Of a stretch of 64,000 nt of DNA, positions 45,379-57,289 are shown piece by piece. Source of the DNA: Tiliqua scincoides (Eukaryota > Chordata > Lepidosauria > Squamata > Scincidae). Numbering within the stretch: the first letter of the stretch is position 1; every line of letters starts with the position of its first letter. Made by a program: the position numbers and the translations under genes. The DNA lies in assembly GCF_035046505.1 (NCBI RefSeq), contig NC_089823.1, positions 225,206,604-225,270,603 on the forward strand, read 5' to 3'. The notes below the pieces were generated by a model, which did no database searches, was not told the DNA's origin, and was given only the letters and a program-made list of their open reading frames with translations.

Positions 45379-45557
45379 GGGCCCAAACCTATCCAGCTTT
45401 CCAGCACTGATGCAGCCGCAGTGCAGCCCTGAGGTAAGGGAGCAAATGTCCCCTTACCTTGAAGAGGTTTCCATGACTGTTCCCCCATCCCAAGATGCAG
45501 CACATGTTCCATTGGCAAGGCTGCATCGATGCTGGAAAGTTGGATAGGATTGGGCAC
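45379..45557. mobile_element. Harbinger-like MITE
   Basis: Ends GGGCCCAAACCTATCCAGCT and AAAGTTGGATAGGATTGGGC. Flanks TCA and TCC no longer match exactly. Confidence 0.7.
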
Positions 45558-46498
45558 TCCGTCTAGATGATTCAGCCTTTTAAAAGTCAAAAACAGCACC
45601 TTAAATTTAACTGGTACATTAACTGGGAGCCAGTGGAATTATTACACCAGCAGAATTGGTATGATATGCTCCCTCTTTTTGGTTCCACATAACAAAGCTG
45701 TTGTGTTCTGAACCAACTGAAGTTTCCAGACTACTTTCAAGAACAGTTTCACATAGACTACACTTGCAGATTGTGCTGTATGTTATGAGGGCATGCAAAG
45801 GAATCGCAATGTCCTTATCATCCAGAAAGGGGACATATGAGGTGAAATTTACCTCAGCCACCACTTGAAAATCCAGGAATTCTGTCAGATCCAGGAATGC
45901 TCTCAAGTTGCAAGCATGATCTTCAAGGGGGTATATGACACCCTCACAGGGATAAATGTGTAGCTTGTTGGAAGGCCAAGCAAACAGAAAACATCTCCAC
46001 CTTATCTTGATTGAGTTTATTCACCTTTATCCAGTTTTGCTTGAAACATCCAAGATTGAACCTGTTGCAAAGACTCCCTTGTTCCAGATCCCTGGATAGC
46101 CCCTACCAGAAGTTACATGTAGCTGTGACACTTTGGGGGAATAGAATAGACATTTGTGGAAGTTCCCAACGTAATTGCCAAGGATGTGAGTTTGTGGGCT
46201 GAGTTCAAGACCTCGCAAAACTTTGGCATGATTAATTCTCAACATACCTAGCTTTTATGCATCAACACACCATTTTTAAAAGTGAGTTGCTTGGTGTTTG
46301 CCCAGTAAATGCTGAAGTCAGGACTAGTCAGGTACAGAAATGCTTTGGTTCATGCGGCCTAGAATGTGATATTAAGCTCCTGTTCATTGGTAGAATGTGA
46401 TATTAAGCTCCTGTTAATTGAATCAAATGCTGTCTGTGCCCATAATGGTATATGTTTTGCTGGAGAGTGATCAAAACCCAGTAAGAAACCACATCGTA

Positions 46499-46911
46499 CA
46501 GGTTGAGTCTCGTTATTCGCAAGGGTTTGGTTCCCATAACTCACATGAATGGCAAAAATCACATTAAAGCAAATTCATTTTAAAAATGGATGTAAGACAG
46601 AGTCATTAGACGGACAATCCATCAATCAATCTCTCTCTAGGTGCTTAGAAAGGCTTCTTTCCGAGCCGGCAACCCCTTCCTTCACCCAGACAGCATCGTT
46701 GGGAAAGAATACGAGTGATTATCATTCTTTTACATGCTCAAGGGGAAGGGAGGGGGTCGCTTGCCTTGGAGTGAAGCTGTTCTAAGTGCCTGGAGAGAGA
46801 ATGATTGATGGATTGTCAGCTGGCTGCCCTCCCTCCATTAATGATGCTATTGTTAAACACTTTTTCTCTTTAATTAAAAGGACCGTTCTCATCACGTTGA
46901 GGTAATACCTG
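46499..46911. mobile_element. Tigger-like MITE, right end uncertain
   Basis: Begins CAGGTTGAGTCTCGTTATTC after TA, which resembles Tigger-family termini, and the inner sequence AAGGGTTTGGTTCC fits. The proposed right end (AATACCTG at 46,904-46,911) matches only the outer bases and is not followed by TA. Contains two ATTGATGG/CCATCAAT segments. Confidence 0.4.
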
Positions 46912-49900
46912 TGTTCCTTCTGAATAATTTATAATTTCCTGCTTTTTGCATCTCCATCTGCTGTTTCAATAATAGCCCATTGCTGGTGAAGAAGCAGTTA
47001 AAACATAATGAGAAATACATATATTGCTCACAAAGTGTAAATCAGTGTTGACATATTTGAATAATATTACAGTAGGGCATAACAACTTAAGTTTACTTTT
47101 TTTAGTATGGAATATGTCATTATCTTTAACCTTTGTTTTTAAAGCAGGTAAACCTCTTTCATGCAAGTTGCACTGAAGTGAAGCCATTTCAGTGCATATG
47201 AAAAATCTGCTTTTGACGCATTCCTTTGCCTCAAATGATTCTGGCATCACACGTGATTGGCTAATGGTTATCCTGGGATGGGAACTCTAAATTCATTTCC
47301 ACCTCTGGCTTGTTTACATGTTCAAAAGGGGAATCAGCAGTCGAAATAAGTTGATTGGAAGCTGTTGGTTTATCTGTTTCATCCTGGGATGTTTGATTCT
47401 GTAAAACATAAACAGTTAACCTCAGAGTGCCCCTTACAATTGTGTGTAAAGGACCCAACAGTGGTCAGCATGGGTGAATGACTGGAGGATTCTGAAATGG
47501 CTGATTCATGTGTGGTAGAGTAATGACCCTGATAGAACCACTAAATCTTCATTGCTTGTGAGTAATTTGAACACCTCAAAACCTGAAAACTGTATTCTAA
47601 TCAAACAGTGACCTAAATTCAACAGGCTTTCAAAAATTTCATGGCATTTTAAGTACTTCAGACTGTGTGAGATTGCGGTCACATGTATTACATATGAGAC
47701 AGAAGATACCATTGAACTTTGAGGTACTGAACATGCCTGTCTCAAAACAGCCGGCTCTTGCTGGGCCAGGACTATAAACCTGTGTGAGAGCACCGCAAAG
47801 GACATACTGTTCCTGCACTAAAGTGCCACCTCAGCTACCAATACTGCCAATACTGCAATACTGCAAAAGTCAGTGTAACTTTCTGCTCTCGAGTGTTGCT
47901 TCAGATATTGCAATGCAAGGTGTCCACATGATCTCTGGGGGCATTTCCAAATGTAGAAATGGAAGGCATTAACAAGATGTATTTGATTATTGACCAACAG
48001 TAATAACTGTGGTTGCCACTGGAAAAATGCCCTTGTGATCATAAAGGTTGCACCAACCAATAACCATAGTTATCTGCTATTCAGGTGCAATAAATGTAGT
48101 TTCTCAGTTGGCTCTGTGAGAGAGAGTATGTGAATGTATGGGAGAGAGAGTAGAACACTGAGAAAAGATAGCGTTTTTCTCAGTTTTTGTATTTGGTTCT
48201 CTTATGCAATACCTGTATTGCTTTTCTGTCCTGAATACAGAGGGAGGCCAACTGTAGTCTAGAACCAATTGAAATGCCTCAGTGGGCAACTCATTTTCTT
48301 TTGAATAGGAAAGGATTCTATCACGTCGTCTTTCTGTTTAGAAATTATGCAATAATTAAATGCAATGTCAGCTTTTGTCAAGATATTAACCTTTCAAAAA
48401 TTAGAGTTGAACCAGTGATGCAAATTTTTACTACATTTTAAAAAAATGTGTTTGGTAGTCACTAATTGTTGGGACAAGAGACAGAATTCTGCTTATATAA
48501 TACATGATATTATATAATATTTCTAAAATGTAAAAACAAAACAAAAAACCCAGTCAAACAAGTTCACTTTTATTCAGCAATCATGAACTGAAATTATCTT
48601 CTTTACATTGATCCATTCATTTCAGCCTCCGTTGCATATTTTTCATGTAGATGTTACATAATCGATACGTAGAACTGTGCCATAAGTGTCCAAGAAATAG
48701 TTTTTTTAGTAAATTGTAAATATTCTATGTTTTACAGCAACTAATAGTTTCTTAAAGTTAATCTCTTGACATGCAGTACATTAAGGGGGATTTCTCAGCC
48801 TGTATAACTTGAACTGCATACAAAGACTTTGAATGCCCATTTACAGGGACCCAAATTGTCTTATCCATTTGAATTTGCTCTTTTAGCCTTAGCATGCTCA
48901 TTTTGTATGTTAATTATTAGTGAAGGCTCAACAAAAAAATCACCTATGTATTTAGACTTTTAGATAGGAAGATTGTTTTCCAAATTGTCCTCTCCATTAA
49001 TGTTTTTGAAAAGGACTAAAACGTTTTTAGTGCAGTTAAGGAATGCTTAGAAGCAAGGCTGCCAAGAGCACTTTAAAAAGAAAAAGAAAAAAAATATGCT
49101 TCCTGGCTTATCTAGTTTTTAAAACAGAGAGGGGAGGAGTTTTGAACAGTGTGCAGTAGGCTCTACACAAAATGTAGGAGTGAACCCATACCGTTTGTGG
49201 TAATCTGAAGGACATCTAGATTTGGAAACACAGCCCTTTAACATTAGATGAAAAACTTTAGCAAAGTTTCATGTGTTCAGACAAAATTGTGCTTTTTCTT
49301 TGGTGGGGCGTACATTACTTAGCTTAAATATTTGAGATCAATATGGTAGTTATGGGGGTATATTTTGCATTCTTGGGTTAATTTTATTATATATTTAATA
49401 TATTGCTAGATGTAAAATCATTTGTATATAGTTAAGGCCTCGTATTGCAACCCTTGCGGTAGGCTATGCTGTAAGGAGTATAGAGTACTACAACGTGCTA
49501 TACCTACTCACTTCTGCTTAGCCCCATATTCTTGGAGCCACAAGCAGTTGAACTTTTCACACTTCCCTTGGCTTCAGTTTGAAAGAGCTCTGCAGATTTT
49601 TCAGTTTTAAGAGGTATAGCAGTGGCTTATTGCTATGGCTTGGAAGTGTGTTCAGAGGACTATAGCACACAACTGACCTCAAAAACACTTTTAAAGTCAG
49701 CTCTCTAGTTATTTTGATCATGAGATATGTTGGGGTTTTTTTCATACACAAAAATATTAAAACTTTTTTTCTAAAGCTTTGTATTCTTAAAAAAAGCAAA
49801 AAACAAAAACCCTGATAGTATGATAAAGCAACAAATACTTAAATTCACTTGTAATCATGTGCTTGAAATGTTTCAATTTATTCTGCAGCTATACATTATC

Positions 49901-51028
49901 TGTCCACAAGGTGGCAGATTGGTCTCTTGATGATACTTCCTACATCTTTCTTTTTGATTATATCTGTGTCAAGGTGAGGGAGTCTACAGTTTCCTTTACT
50001 GGAAAGCTATCTGTTCATTTTGTTTTCAGTGCAAATGCCTTTTGCTATGAAAGCAAAGGTCACGCATTTACAAATTGCACAAATGTACTTTGTAGTACAC
50101 CCACAAGTTAGAGGACTGTTTTAATTTGACAGTGCTTTGAAACCTTCAAGCCCAGTGAAACAAGTTCTCATTTTTCCAAAAAAATAGATATCCAGTGATG
50201 TATAGCAATCCATTGCATTCTTTCAGATACCTCACGGGGGGGGGGGGGGAGAGAGAGAGAGCGAGAGAGGAAGCACAGGTGTAATATATCTAAATAATTC
50301 TAGTGAACACACACAAAATGTTGGTCTAAACGTTCTGATGCAGCTAGATTGCCTTCCAGAATGAGCAGGTCTGGGACAGACAAAATTCTATTTTATGTGT
50401 GTTCTTGATGCTTCGGAAAGTTTATTGACTCTGACATTGCAATATATTGCCACAATCCAGAGGTGGCTTTGTGCTCAGTGGGGCCTGTTTCTTGAGCAGG
50501 AGCCCTCCCCCATGCCGAACTGATAATCATCGTCATTTCAAAATTAGTTTTCTAACTGGCATGTGGTATGTCCAACTGAGCATGTGCAAAAGTACCTTTC
50601 AGAACTGTGACCAAAACCTTCAGAGAATCATTTATGAAAGTATACTTTATTAGAATGAAATGTTCATAGAGCCGTTCTTCAATCAAGACAATGTGGAATG
50701 ACTGGAATAAATGGCTGAGAGAGAGATTGGTGCATTTCAACAGTTTTTAGTGTTTGCCAATGATGTACAGTTCTATAGTTGGAGTTGCTGTGGTTGCATT
50801 ACATGACACACAAAGCTGTCCTCTACCTCATGTGAAACGAACAGATATTTTATATGGTTTTAGTAAAAGCAAAATACATTTATCTGGTCACCTAGTTTAC
50901 AAATTTTGAATTCTATTTATTGAAACATGACATACTGTGCTCTTAGCTTATACCTCAATTGTATTTTGTGCAGTTTTCCATTTTTCATGCATTGTAAATA
51001 TCCTGTATAGATTGTGGATCCACATTCA

Positions 51029-51034
51029 AATAAA
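51029..51034 (+). terminator. SKIL: Candidate SKIL distal poly(A) signal
   Basis: AATAAA after a T-rich stretch (TGTAAATATCCTGTATAG), followed 30-50 bp later by a T/GT-rich element (TTTGTCTTTTGTATATTTCTG). This is the best-formed poly(A) context between the SKIL stop and CLDN11. It would make a 3' UTR of about 7.9 kb, longer than in human. Confidence 0.5.
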
Positions 51035-51046
51035 CAGTTCTAATGT

Positions 51047-51690
51047 CAAGCACCTCACCTATTTGTCTTTTGTATATTTCTGTTAATCTAGCGGTTCATA
51101 GAATCATAGAACTGGAAGGGACCTACGAGATCAGGTCCAGCCCCCTGCTAATGCAGGCTGTCCACAGCTACAACTTGTGCAAGGCATCTCTTAGTGCTAG
51201 TTTTGTGCATCAACAATGCCCCTTTCACTTTGGCTTTCATAATACTATAGATTAGCACACCTGTAGACGCAGGCAGTAGTTCTAAGAGCTGAAAATAGAC
51301 TGAAAGAAGCATCAGTTCCTTTTATGTACACTTGTCCATTTCTGCCTCTGGTTCGTCAGATTTTTTCAGGATTTTGAAACAGTATACAACCCTACAAAAT
51401 CTGCCTAATAGAGATACATGTGGGAAGGGCGTTGACATTATGAGCGGTAATGTTTCTTTTAAATTACTGTCAATTAGGAGGAGAAATGATTAGATCTGCC
51501 AGCCGGAAATGTCTGTCCCCATGAAATACAGCTGCAGCTGATATGAATTGGAACCCAGACAGTTGTAATTTCACTCTATCCTGTTTTTTCCACTGAAAAT
51601 CACCCCTGAATCAGCTGTTTACTTGCAAAGCAGCCATTTACTGCAAAGAATGGTTTGTGGCACAGCTCTGGCAAGAGTAATTATTTGATA
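51047..51690. other. Intergenic DNA between SKIL and CLDN11
   Basis: No gene recognised. ATAGAATCATAGAACTGGAAGG (from about 51,099) with CAGGTCCAGCCCCCTGC is a known end of old CR1-type repeats in sauropsids, here a short fragment. Confidence 0.5.
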
Positions 51691-52566
51691 TAGGCTTTAG
51701 ATATAGTCTGATGGGTTCTGAGCTGTCTGTGACAGATCAGGAGAGAGATCTTGGGGTGGTGGTGGACAGGTCGATGAAAGTGTCGACCCAATGTGCGGCG
51801 GCAGTGAAGAAGGCCAATTCTATGCTTGGGATCATTAGGAAGGGTATTGAGAACAAAACGGCTAATATTATAATGCCGTTGTACAAATCGATGGTAAGGC
51901 CACACCTGGAGTATTGTGTCCAGTTCTGGTCGCCGCATCTCAAAAAAGACATAGTGGAAATGGAAAAGGTGCAAAAGAGAGCGACTAAGCTGATTACGGG
52001 GCTGGGGCACCTTCCTTATGAGGAAAGGCTACAGCGTTTGGGCCTCTTCAGCCTAGAAAAGAGACGCTTGAGGGGGGACATGATTGAGACATACAAAATT
52101 ATGCAGGGGATGGACAGAGTGGATAGGGAGATGCTCTTTACACTCTCACATAATATCAGAACCAGGGGACATCCACTAAAATTGAGTGTTGGGCGGGTTA
52201 GGACAGACAAAAGAAAATATTTCTTTACTCAGCGCGTGGTCAGTCTGTGGAACTCCTTGCCACAGGATGTGGTGCTGGCGTCTAGCCTAGACGCCTTTAA
52301 AAGGGGATTGGACGAGTTTCTGGAGGAAAAATCCATTATGGGGTACAAGCCATGATGTGTATGCGCAACCTCCTGATTTTAGGAATGGGTTAAGTCAGAA
52401 TGCCAGATGTAGGGGAGAGCACCAGGACGAGGTCTCTTGTTATCTGGTGTGCTCCCTGGGGCATTTGGTGGGCCGCTGTGAGATACAGGAAGCTGGACTA
52501 GATGGGCCTATGGCCTGATCCAGTGGGGCTGTTCTTATGTTCTTATGTTCTTATGTTCTTATGTTG
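51691..52566 (+). mobile_element. CR1 LINE 3' fragment, recent
   Basis: The last quarter of ORF2 and the 3' UTR. The frame 51,711-52,355 encodes 214 residues (MGSELSVTDQERDLGVVVDR ... EEKSIMGYKP) without a break and is almost identical to the copy at 37-39 kb. The tail has about five TTCTTATG-type octamers (about 52,532-52,565), more than any other copy here. The 5' end is truncated inside the reverse transcriptase C-terminal region. Confidence 0.93.
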
Positions 52567-53120
52567 TATTGGTAAAGATTATTCTGGCAAAAGTGTTAAC
52601 CTGTTCACTGCATGTCTTGCTCTTGATCAGAACCGCCCTTCCCCACAATGCAATGTTAAGACCACCTAATGACAAACTTAAAATAGGATGTTGTTCAGCT
52701 CTCAGGATGTGGTAGCAAAAAAGATAGGATCAGATGTGATATCTGAATAGTTTAATGTAACTTTTCTTTTGAGTTTCAAACACTTTGACAAAGACCTTCC
52801 AAAAGCCTTGAAGTGCACCTCTTTGCGAGGTCCAACTAAAAAATTCACACCTTTTTGTGACTTCATATGTATCTATTCTGGTCACTTGTGTAGATGCAGC
52901 CATGCTGAAGTTGCAATCACAATGCCTGTGGTTGAGGTACAAAATGGGGTGGACTCAATGCTAGGGAAGTACTTCTCCACGACAGAAGTGCAGTCACCAG
53001 GGCATCAGGCTAAAGCTGAAGCTGCTCTATAGCAAGCTGAGCAAGAGTTCTTCAACAGGAGGTTGATACTGCTGTTCAAATTCAGTCCCTGTATACCTGT
53101 CTCTTGCCCTGCCGTGCCCT
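52567..53120. other. Intergenic DNA, nothing recognised
   Basis: No gene or repeat recognised; short frames show no similarity. Confidence 0.5.
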
Positions 53121-53197
53121 TCCTGGAGATTCTGGGAATTGCAACTGGGGCCTTCTGCATGCAAAGCAGATGCTCTTCCACTGAGTTATGGCCCTCC
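53121..53197 (-). mobile_element. tRNA-Ala-derived SINE head, antisense
   Basis: On the - strand: GGGCCATAACTCAGTGGAAG, then AGCATCTGCTTTGCATGCAG and CAGTTGCAATTCCCAG. These match box A, a TGC-like anticodon arm and a decayed box B of tRNA-Ala. Loss of a proper acceptor stem shows that it is a SINE, not a tRNA gene. Confidence 0.65.
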
Positions 53198-53449
53198 AAC
53201 AGTTAGTGCTGGCGTTTTAATCATGGTTGGTCAGACATCAGGCTTATGCATTGTTGTTTACTAGAACCCTGTGGAATGCCAGACTGAGTCAGATGCAGAG
53301 TCATGCTCAGCAGGTGAATATGCATTCAGAATTAAGAGTCATTATGCCTCTGAGCTCACACTCAGGTCTAGAATTTGTTAGCAATGCAAGAACTGAGAAT
53401 GCAGCCTTTTTCAAGCAAAAGTATACAAACATTATGCTTTTTTAAAAAA

Positions 53450-53850
53450 AAAAACTGTTCCTCGTAGGAGTTGATATCCAGACCCCTCACCATCTTTGTT
53501 GCCCTCCTCTGAACCCATTCCAGCTTATTAATATCCTTCTTAAAACAGGCTGTCCAAAAATTTACAGTTTTCCAAGTGAGGTCTTAGTAGTGCAGAAAGG
53601 AGTGCTTGTGATTTGGACTCTTAAGTGCCTCTGTTAACAGCCCAGCATCGCATTAGCTTTTTTCGTAGTTGCATCACAGTTCTGGCTCACATTCAGTTTG
53701 CAGTCCACTAAGGCACATAGATCATTCTCATACATGCTACTGGCAAACCAGGTCTCCCCTCTCCTTTGCCTGTGCACAGGACAATTTTTTTGTAGCTATG
53801 TGCAGGACTTTACGTACTCCTCCATTGAATTTCACCTTGAGCCTATATCA
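53450..53850 (-). mobile_element. Ancient CR1 LINE fragment, antisense
   Basis: Antisense CR1 blocks: CATCTTTGTTGCCCTCCTCT, AACCCATTCCAGCTTATTAA and GTGAGGTCTTAGTAGTGCAG. This subfamily is more like the old CR1 seen across birds and reptiles than the young copies here. Heavily diverged. Confidence 0.7.
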
Positions 53851-56578
53851 TTTGTTCTTGCATGGAACAGCAGAAAGGGATACTGGTCACTGGAATTTCA
53901 TTTGCATATGTCAAATATATATAAATTGAGATTTTTTTCAGACATAAAATTCATCTGTGATTGACAGCATTAACGTTTGAATGTCAATGACCACCAGATT
54001 TTTGGAAATTCACTGAAACAATATCTATATTTTTTCCATTGGTTATAAATGCATTCAAACCCATAGGCTGGGCTCCAAAGGATCCGATACTTAAGTGCAT
54101 TAAAGCTTTTGGTTCCCTGCATCCTACCATAGCCCCTGGAAAGCTGCTCTTGAAAGCTGAAGTATCCTCCCTAGGCAAAAACTTCCTTTGGAAGGAGAAA
54201 TCAGCTATCCTCCCTACTATGTGCACGAATGTTCTTGACATGCACACACAAGCCTTGAATTTCAACCAAAACTTGTGACAAAAGCATAGAACATTATGGA
54301 AATGGTATTATGTAAGAGGGTGAGGTTTTACGCTTATGCTAGGTGGGACTAGGCTGCCTTTTGGCAGAGCCCTCCTGCCCTTGTATAATAAAATTTCTCC
54401 ATGCAACATACTGAATTTCTCTCTGGATACTTTGGGCCATCCAATGAAAGTGGCTGTCAGGAAAATCAAGAAAATCACAAAATAATGGTTCCATGTGATG
54501 ATCATGTTTGTTGGCTTTAAAAGGTATTTAGACTCATTCATGGTGGATAGGTCTGTGGCAAAAATCCTGGAATTTTCCATCATTTTTGTTATCAGACCTT
54601 TTTAACCCTTTTTTTAAATTTTCAGACCTTTTGAAGGCTTCTATGATATGTCAACGTCCTAGAAGCAGCTCAGACACCTCTTACAGTAAGCCTTGTCCTT
54701 GTTTTTGAATGCAGCACCATCACTAAAGAGCCACATCAGAATGTGGATTTCTGTCTTCATATCTGGAGTTCCCCCGGAAAGAAAGGATTCTGGTCAACTC
54801 TCCTGCTAAGATCAGTATGTGGCCCCTGATTGAGTGATCAAGCCCACTTCAGTAGGTGAAGGAATGGGGTCTGAAGCCCAGGTGGCTCTCCCTCCAATTG
54901 GACCACTCTCAGCAGAGCTAGGTTTTTAAGGGCTCACACAGATGCTCAGAGTTATTAGAAACCTGATGCATCAAGTCCATGCATTATGGAAAGCCTCATT
55001 TACCTCTCATAAAGGTTCAGGAACAGGATCCCTTCCTCACTCTCTTGGAAAGTATGAGTAGTTAAAGAAAACTAGCAAACTGTGCTCGGTATTATTTTGT
55101 TTTCCACTTGTAAGCCGTGTCTTTGCTTGCTTTAAAAATAATAAGTCCTTTTAATATACACCTTCTTGTTTTTTACTGATTGCCTAGGGCCAGTTTAGTA
55201 GGGAGAGACTGGGTTAGCTCTGCTTCTACATACTGCCCAGCACTTGTTACAGTCTGTTTTGACTTTTGTGTAAGTGGGAACCCCTTTTCAGATCAAGGAA
55301 CCAAATATTCCAAGTTGGGCCTCTTCCTGCCTGACTTCTCTACCTAGGTTGCAGTAGCAGAGACCTGTCTAATACCCCAGAACAACATGGGGGGACGGAT
55401 GTGAGGGAGCAAGAGGTGGGATGGCTGTCACCAACCACCAAGCGTTACACCTGTTTAACCCTCAATTTGCATGTACCCTCTTTCCACATGGCTTTTAGGC
55501 ATGATAGCCATGGGTATTGTCCATGTCCAGAAGCAGTATGTGGTTGCATATTAGCTGCTGCAGGGGAAATCATCTGAGGATTCCTAAACGCATCTGGTTG
55601 ACCACTTTGGGAACCAGAATATTGTATTTGGGAGACCTTTTGGTGTGACCCAGGCAAGTAGTTTTTACTCCTAGGCTACTTAGCATTAAGAATTTATTGA
55701 GCACAAACATTTCCTGAGTGGTTCTGGTATTTTCAAAGGGCGTACTCAGGGCTGGCTCAAGACTTCCCCATGCTCAAGCCAGCCGGCCAAATGCTGCCCA
55801 CCTTTTATGAGGTGATGTGCCAGTCTGGTCCTCCCATTCCCTGGGCTGGAAACAGAGGATGATGTGTGGAGGAGATGACAGGGGTGGCATGGCATCTCCC
55901 TGTTGGGGTGGGACACTCCACCATTCTTCTTTCTTTCATGCTTCCACGTCTGCTCCATCCCCCTCTTCCAGTCTATGGAGTGGGGGGAGGAGGAGAAAGA
56001 ACAGTGGAGGTGAATGGATTGACAGAGGTGGGCACCTCTTACCACCTCAGGTTGTCCCTGAGGTCACAGGTGAGCTTGCCCTGGGAATATTCTCCATTTG
56101 TGCTCTAACCCAGAACTTTTGTATAACTGGAAATTATAGAATCTGGCCAAGCTGCAAGATCACACTGTTTTCTTCTACCATACAATGTTTGTGGGTGGGA
56201 ACATTTCAGTCAAGGATAAGATGGGCTGGAGTCCACATGCAGAAGCATCTATTTTCCCCCCCTTTTGTAGAGTTTTTCTTTACACATTCAGCATTATTTT
56301 GATTATTCTGAGCCATATATTGAGCTTGAATGCTAATCAATCTGTACTACAAGCCAAATTCTGACATGTTGTGTGCAGTTCATGGGACTTAACACCTTTT
56401 ACTTGATGTTTGTTAGTGAACCTTTGCAGATCAAATATCAGAACTTCCTATTACCAAAGACATGATGCTTTTCAATGGAGTCAGCTCGTACATTCTGTTG
56501 CCAGTCACCAAGAGTTGGTGCAGAAGTGTTTGGAGAACAAGAGACTTGCATATGTGAGCCAGACCTATTTTAGCATGC
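53851..56578. other. Intergenic DNA without recognised gene
   Basis: About 2.7 kb. A segment starting CAGGGCTGGCTCAAGACTTC at about 55,748 resembles a hAT terminus, but no partner end or duplication was found. No coding frame is convincing. Confidence 0.5.
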
Positions 56579-56582
56579 TTAA

Positions 56583-56871
56583 CCATTTTCTGCCCAGCCC
56601 ACAGGTGTACACATTTGATCATAAGAACAGCCCCACTGGATCAGGCCATAGGCCCATCTAGTCCAGCTTCCTGTATCTCACAGTGGCTCACCAAATGCCC
56701 CAAGGAGCACACCAGATAACAAGAGACCTGCATCCTGGTGCCCTTCCTTGCATCTGGCATTCTGACATAGCCCATTTCTAAAATCAGGAGGTTTGCACAT
56801 GCACACCATGGCTTGTAACCTGTAATGGATCTGATCCCTGTTGCGTATATGCAATGTTGGGCAGAAATGGC
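56583..56871. mobile_element. TTAA-flanked MITE split by a CR1 tail
   Basis: TTAA at 56579-56582 and 56872-56875. Inverted ends CCATTTTCTGCCCA and TGGGCAGAAATGGC. The element is interrupted at 56621-56831 by a CR1 3' fragment. Without it the MITE is about 78 bp and matches the copy at 40,293. Confidence 0.7.
56621..56831 (-). mobile_element. CR1 LINE 3' end nested in a MITE, antisense
   Basis: 211 bp from ATAAGAACAGCCCCACTGGA to TGTAATGGATC, the 3' UTR of CR1 only. The pentamer TGATC flanks it (56616-56620, 56832-56836) and rejoins the MITE sequence exactly. Confidence 0.8.
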
Positions 56872-56929
56872 TTAATTGGGCACTGAAATTGCGCATTGGA
56901 GTTGTGCTGTACTTATTCACTGTATTGCA

Positions 56930-57289
56930 TGGTTTTTACACATTTAGCACCGGGACGCACGTTTTAGAATGAGAATTTGTCTGGACCCACCGGAAGTGAT
57001 GTCATGACCAGAAGTGACATCATCAAGCAGGAAAGTTTTAAAAACCCTAGCCTGCAGTCCTGCCCACACTTACCCAGGAGTAAGTCCCATTTACTAACAT
57101 TGTGAAAAGAATATGTACATAGTAGCTTGTTAAAAGTACAGATCTGGAACATTTCCCCAAATGCAGTCACATACCAGGGTAGCATCAAGTCTAACATATT
57201 AAAAATGAAATACTGAAACGAATGGGGGCACATCTGAAATTGGCATGCAACCCACCTAGTGGGTCCCGACCCACAGTTTGAGAAACACT
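56930..57289 (-). mobile_element. hAT MITE, family B, inverted copy
   Basis: Right end CACAGTTTGAGAAACACTG; the left terminus is decayed (about TTTTTACACATTTAGCAC). Interior: CACCGGAAGTGATGTCATGA (from 56,989) and the half MITE CACACTTACCCAGGAGTAAG. No clear target duplication. Confidence 0.75.

Larger units (their letters stand above)
44900..46000 (-). mobile_element. Old L2-like LINE, antisense, interrupted by MITEs
   Basis: TTTCAAAGCGGATTACATC (about 44,940) resembles the reversed tail of the L2-like fragments. GAGAGAATTTCATGAACTGG (about 45,221) and AACTGGGAGCCAGTGGAATT (about 45,622) are typical blocks of the same LINE antisense. MITEs sit at 45,022-45,110 and 45,379-45,557. Confidence 0.5.
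43181..51046 (+). other. SKIL: Probable SKIL 3' UTR and downstream sequence
   Basis: AT-rich sequence after the stop codon. Human SKIL has a 3' UTR of several kb, so a long one is expected. The first 1.7 kb and the last 3 kb (about 48,100-51,040) look free of repeats. 44.9-46.9 kb carries an old antisense LINE, two MITEs and a Tigger-like piece. Candidate poly(A) signals are AATAAA at 48,089 and 51,029. Which part is transcribed cannot be settled from sequence alone. Confidence 0.5.

Noticed and set aside
53121-53197. tRNA-Ala gene
   Set aside because: Box B is decayed and the acceptor stem is not paired; it fits a SINE head.
55748-56060. Another hAT MITE starting CAGGGCTGGCTC
   Set aside because: The candidate right end (GTTGTCCCTG) is weak and the flanking 8-mers do not match.
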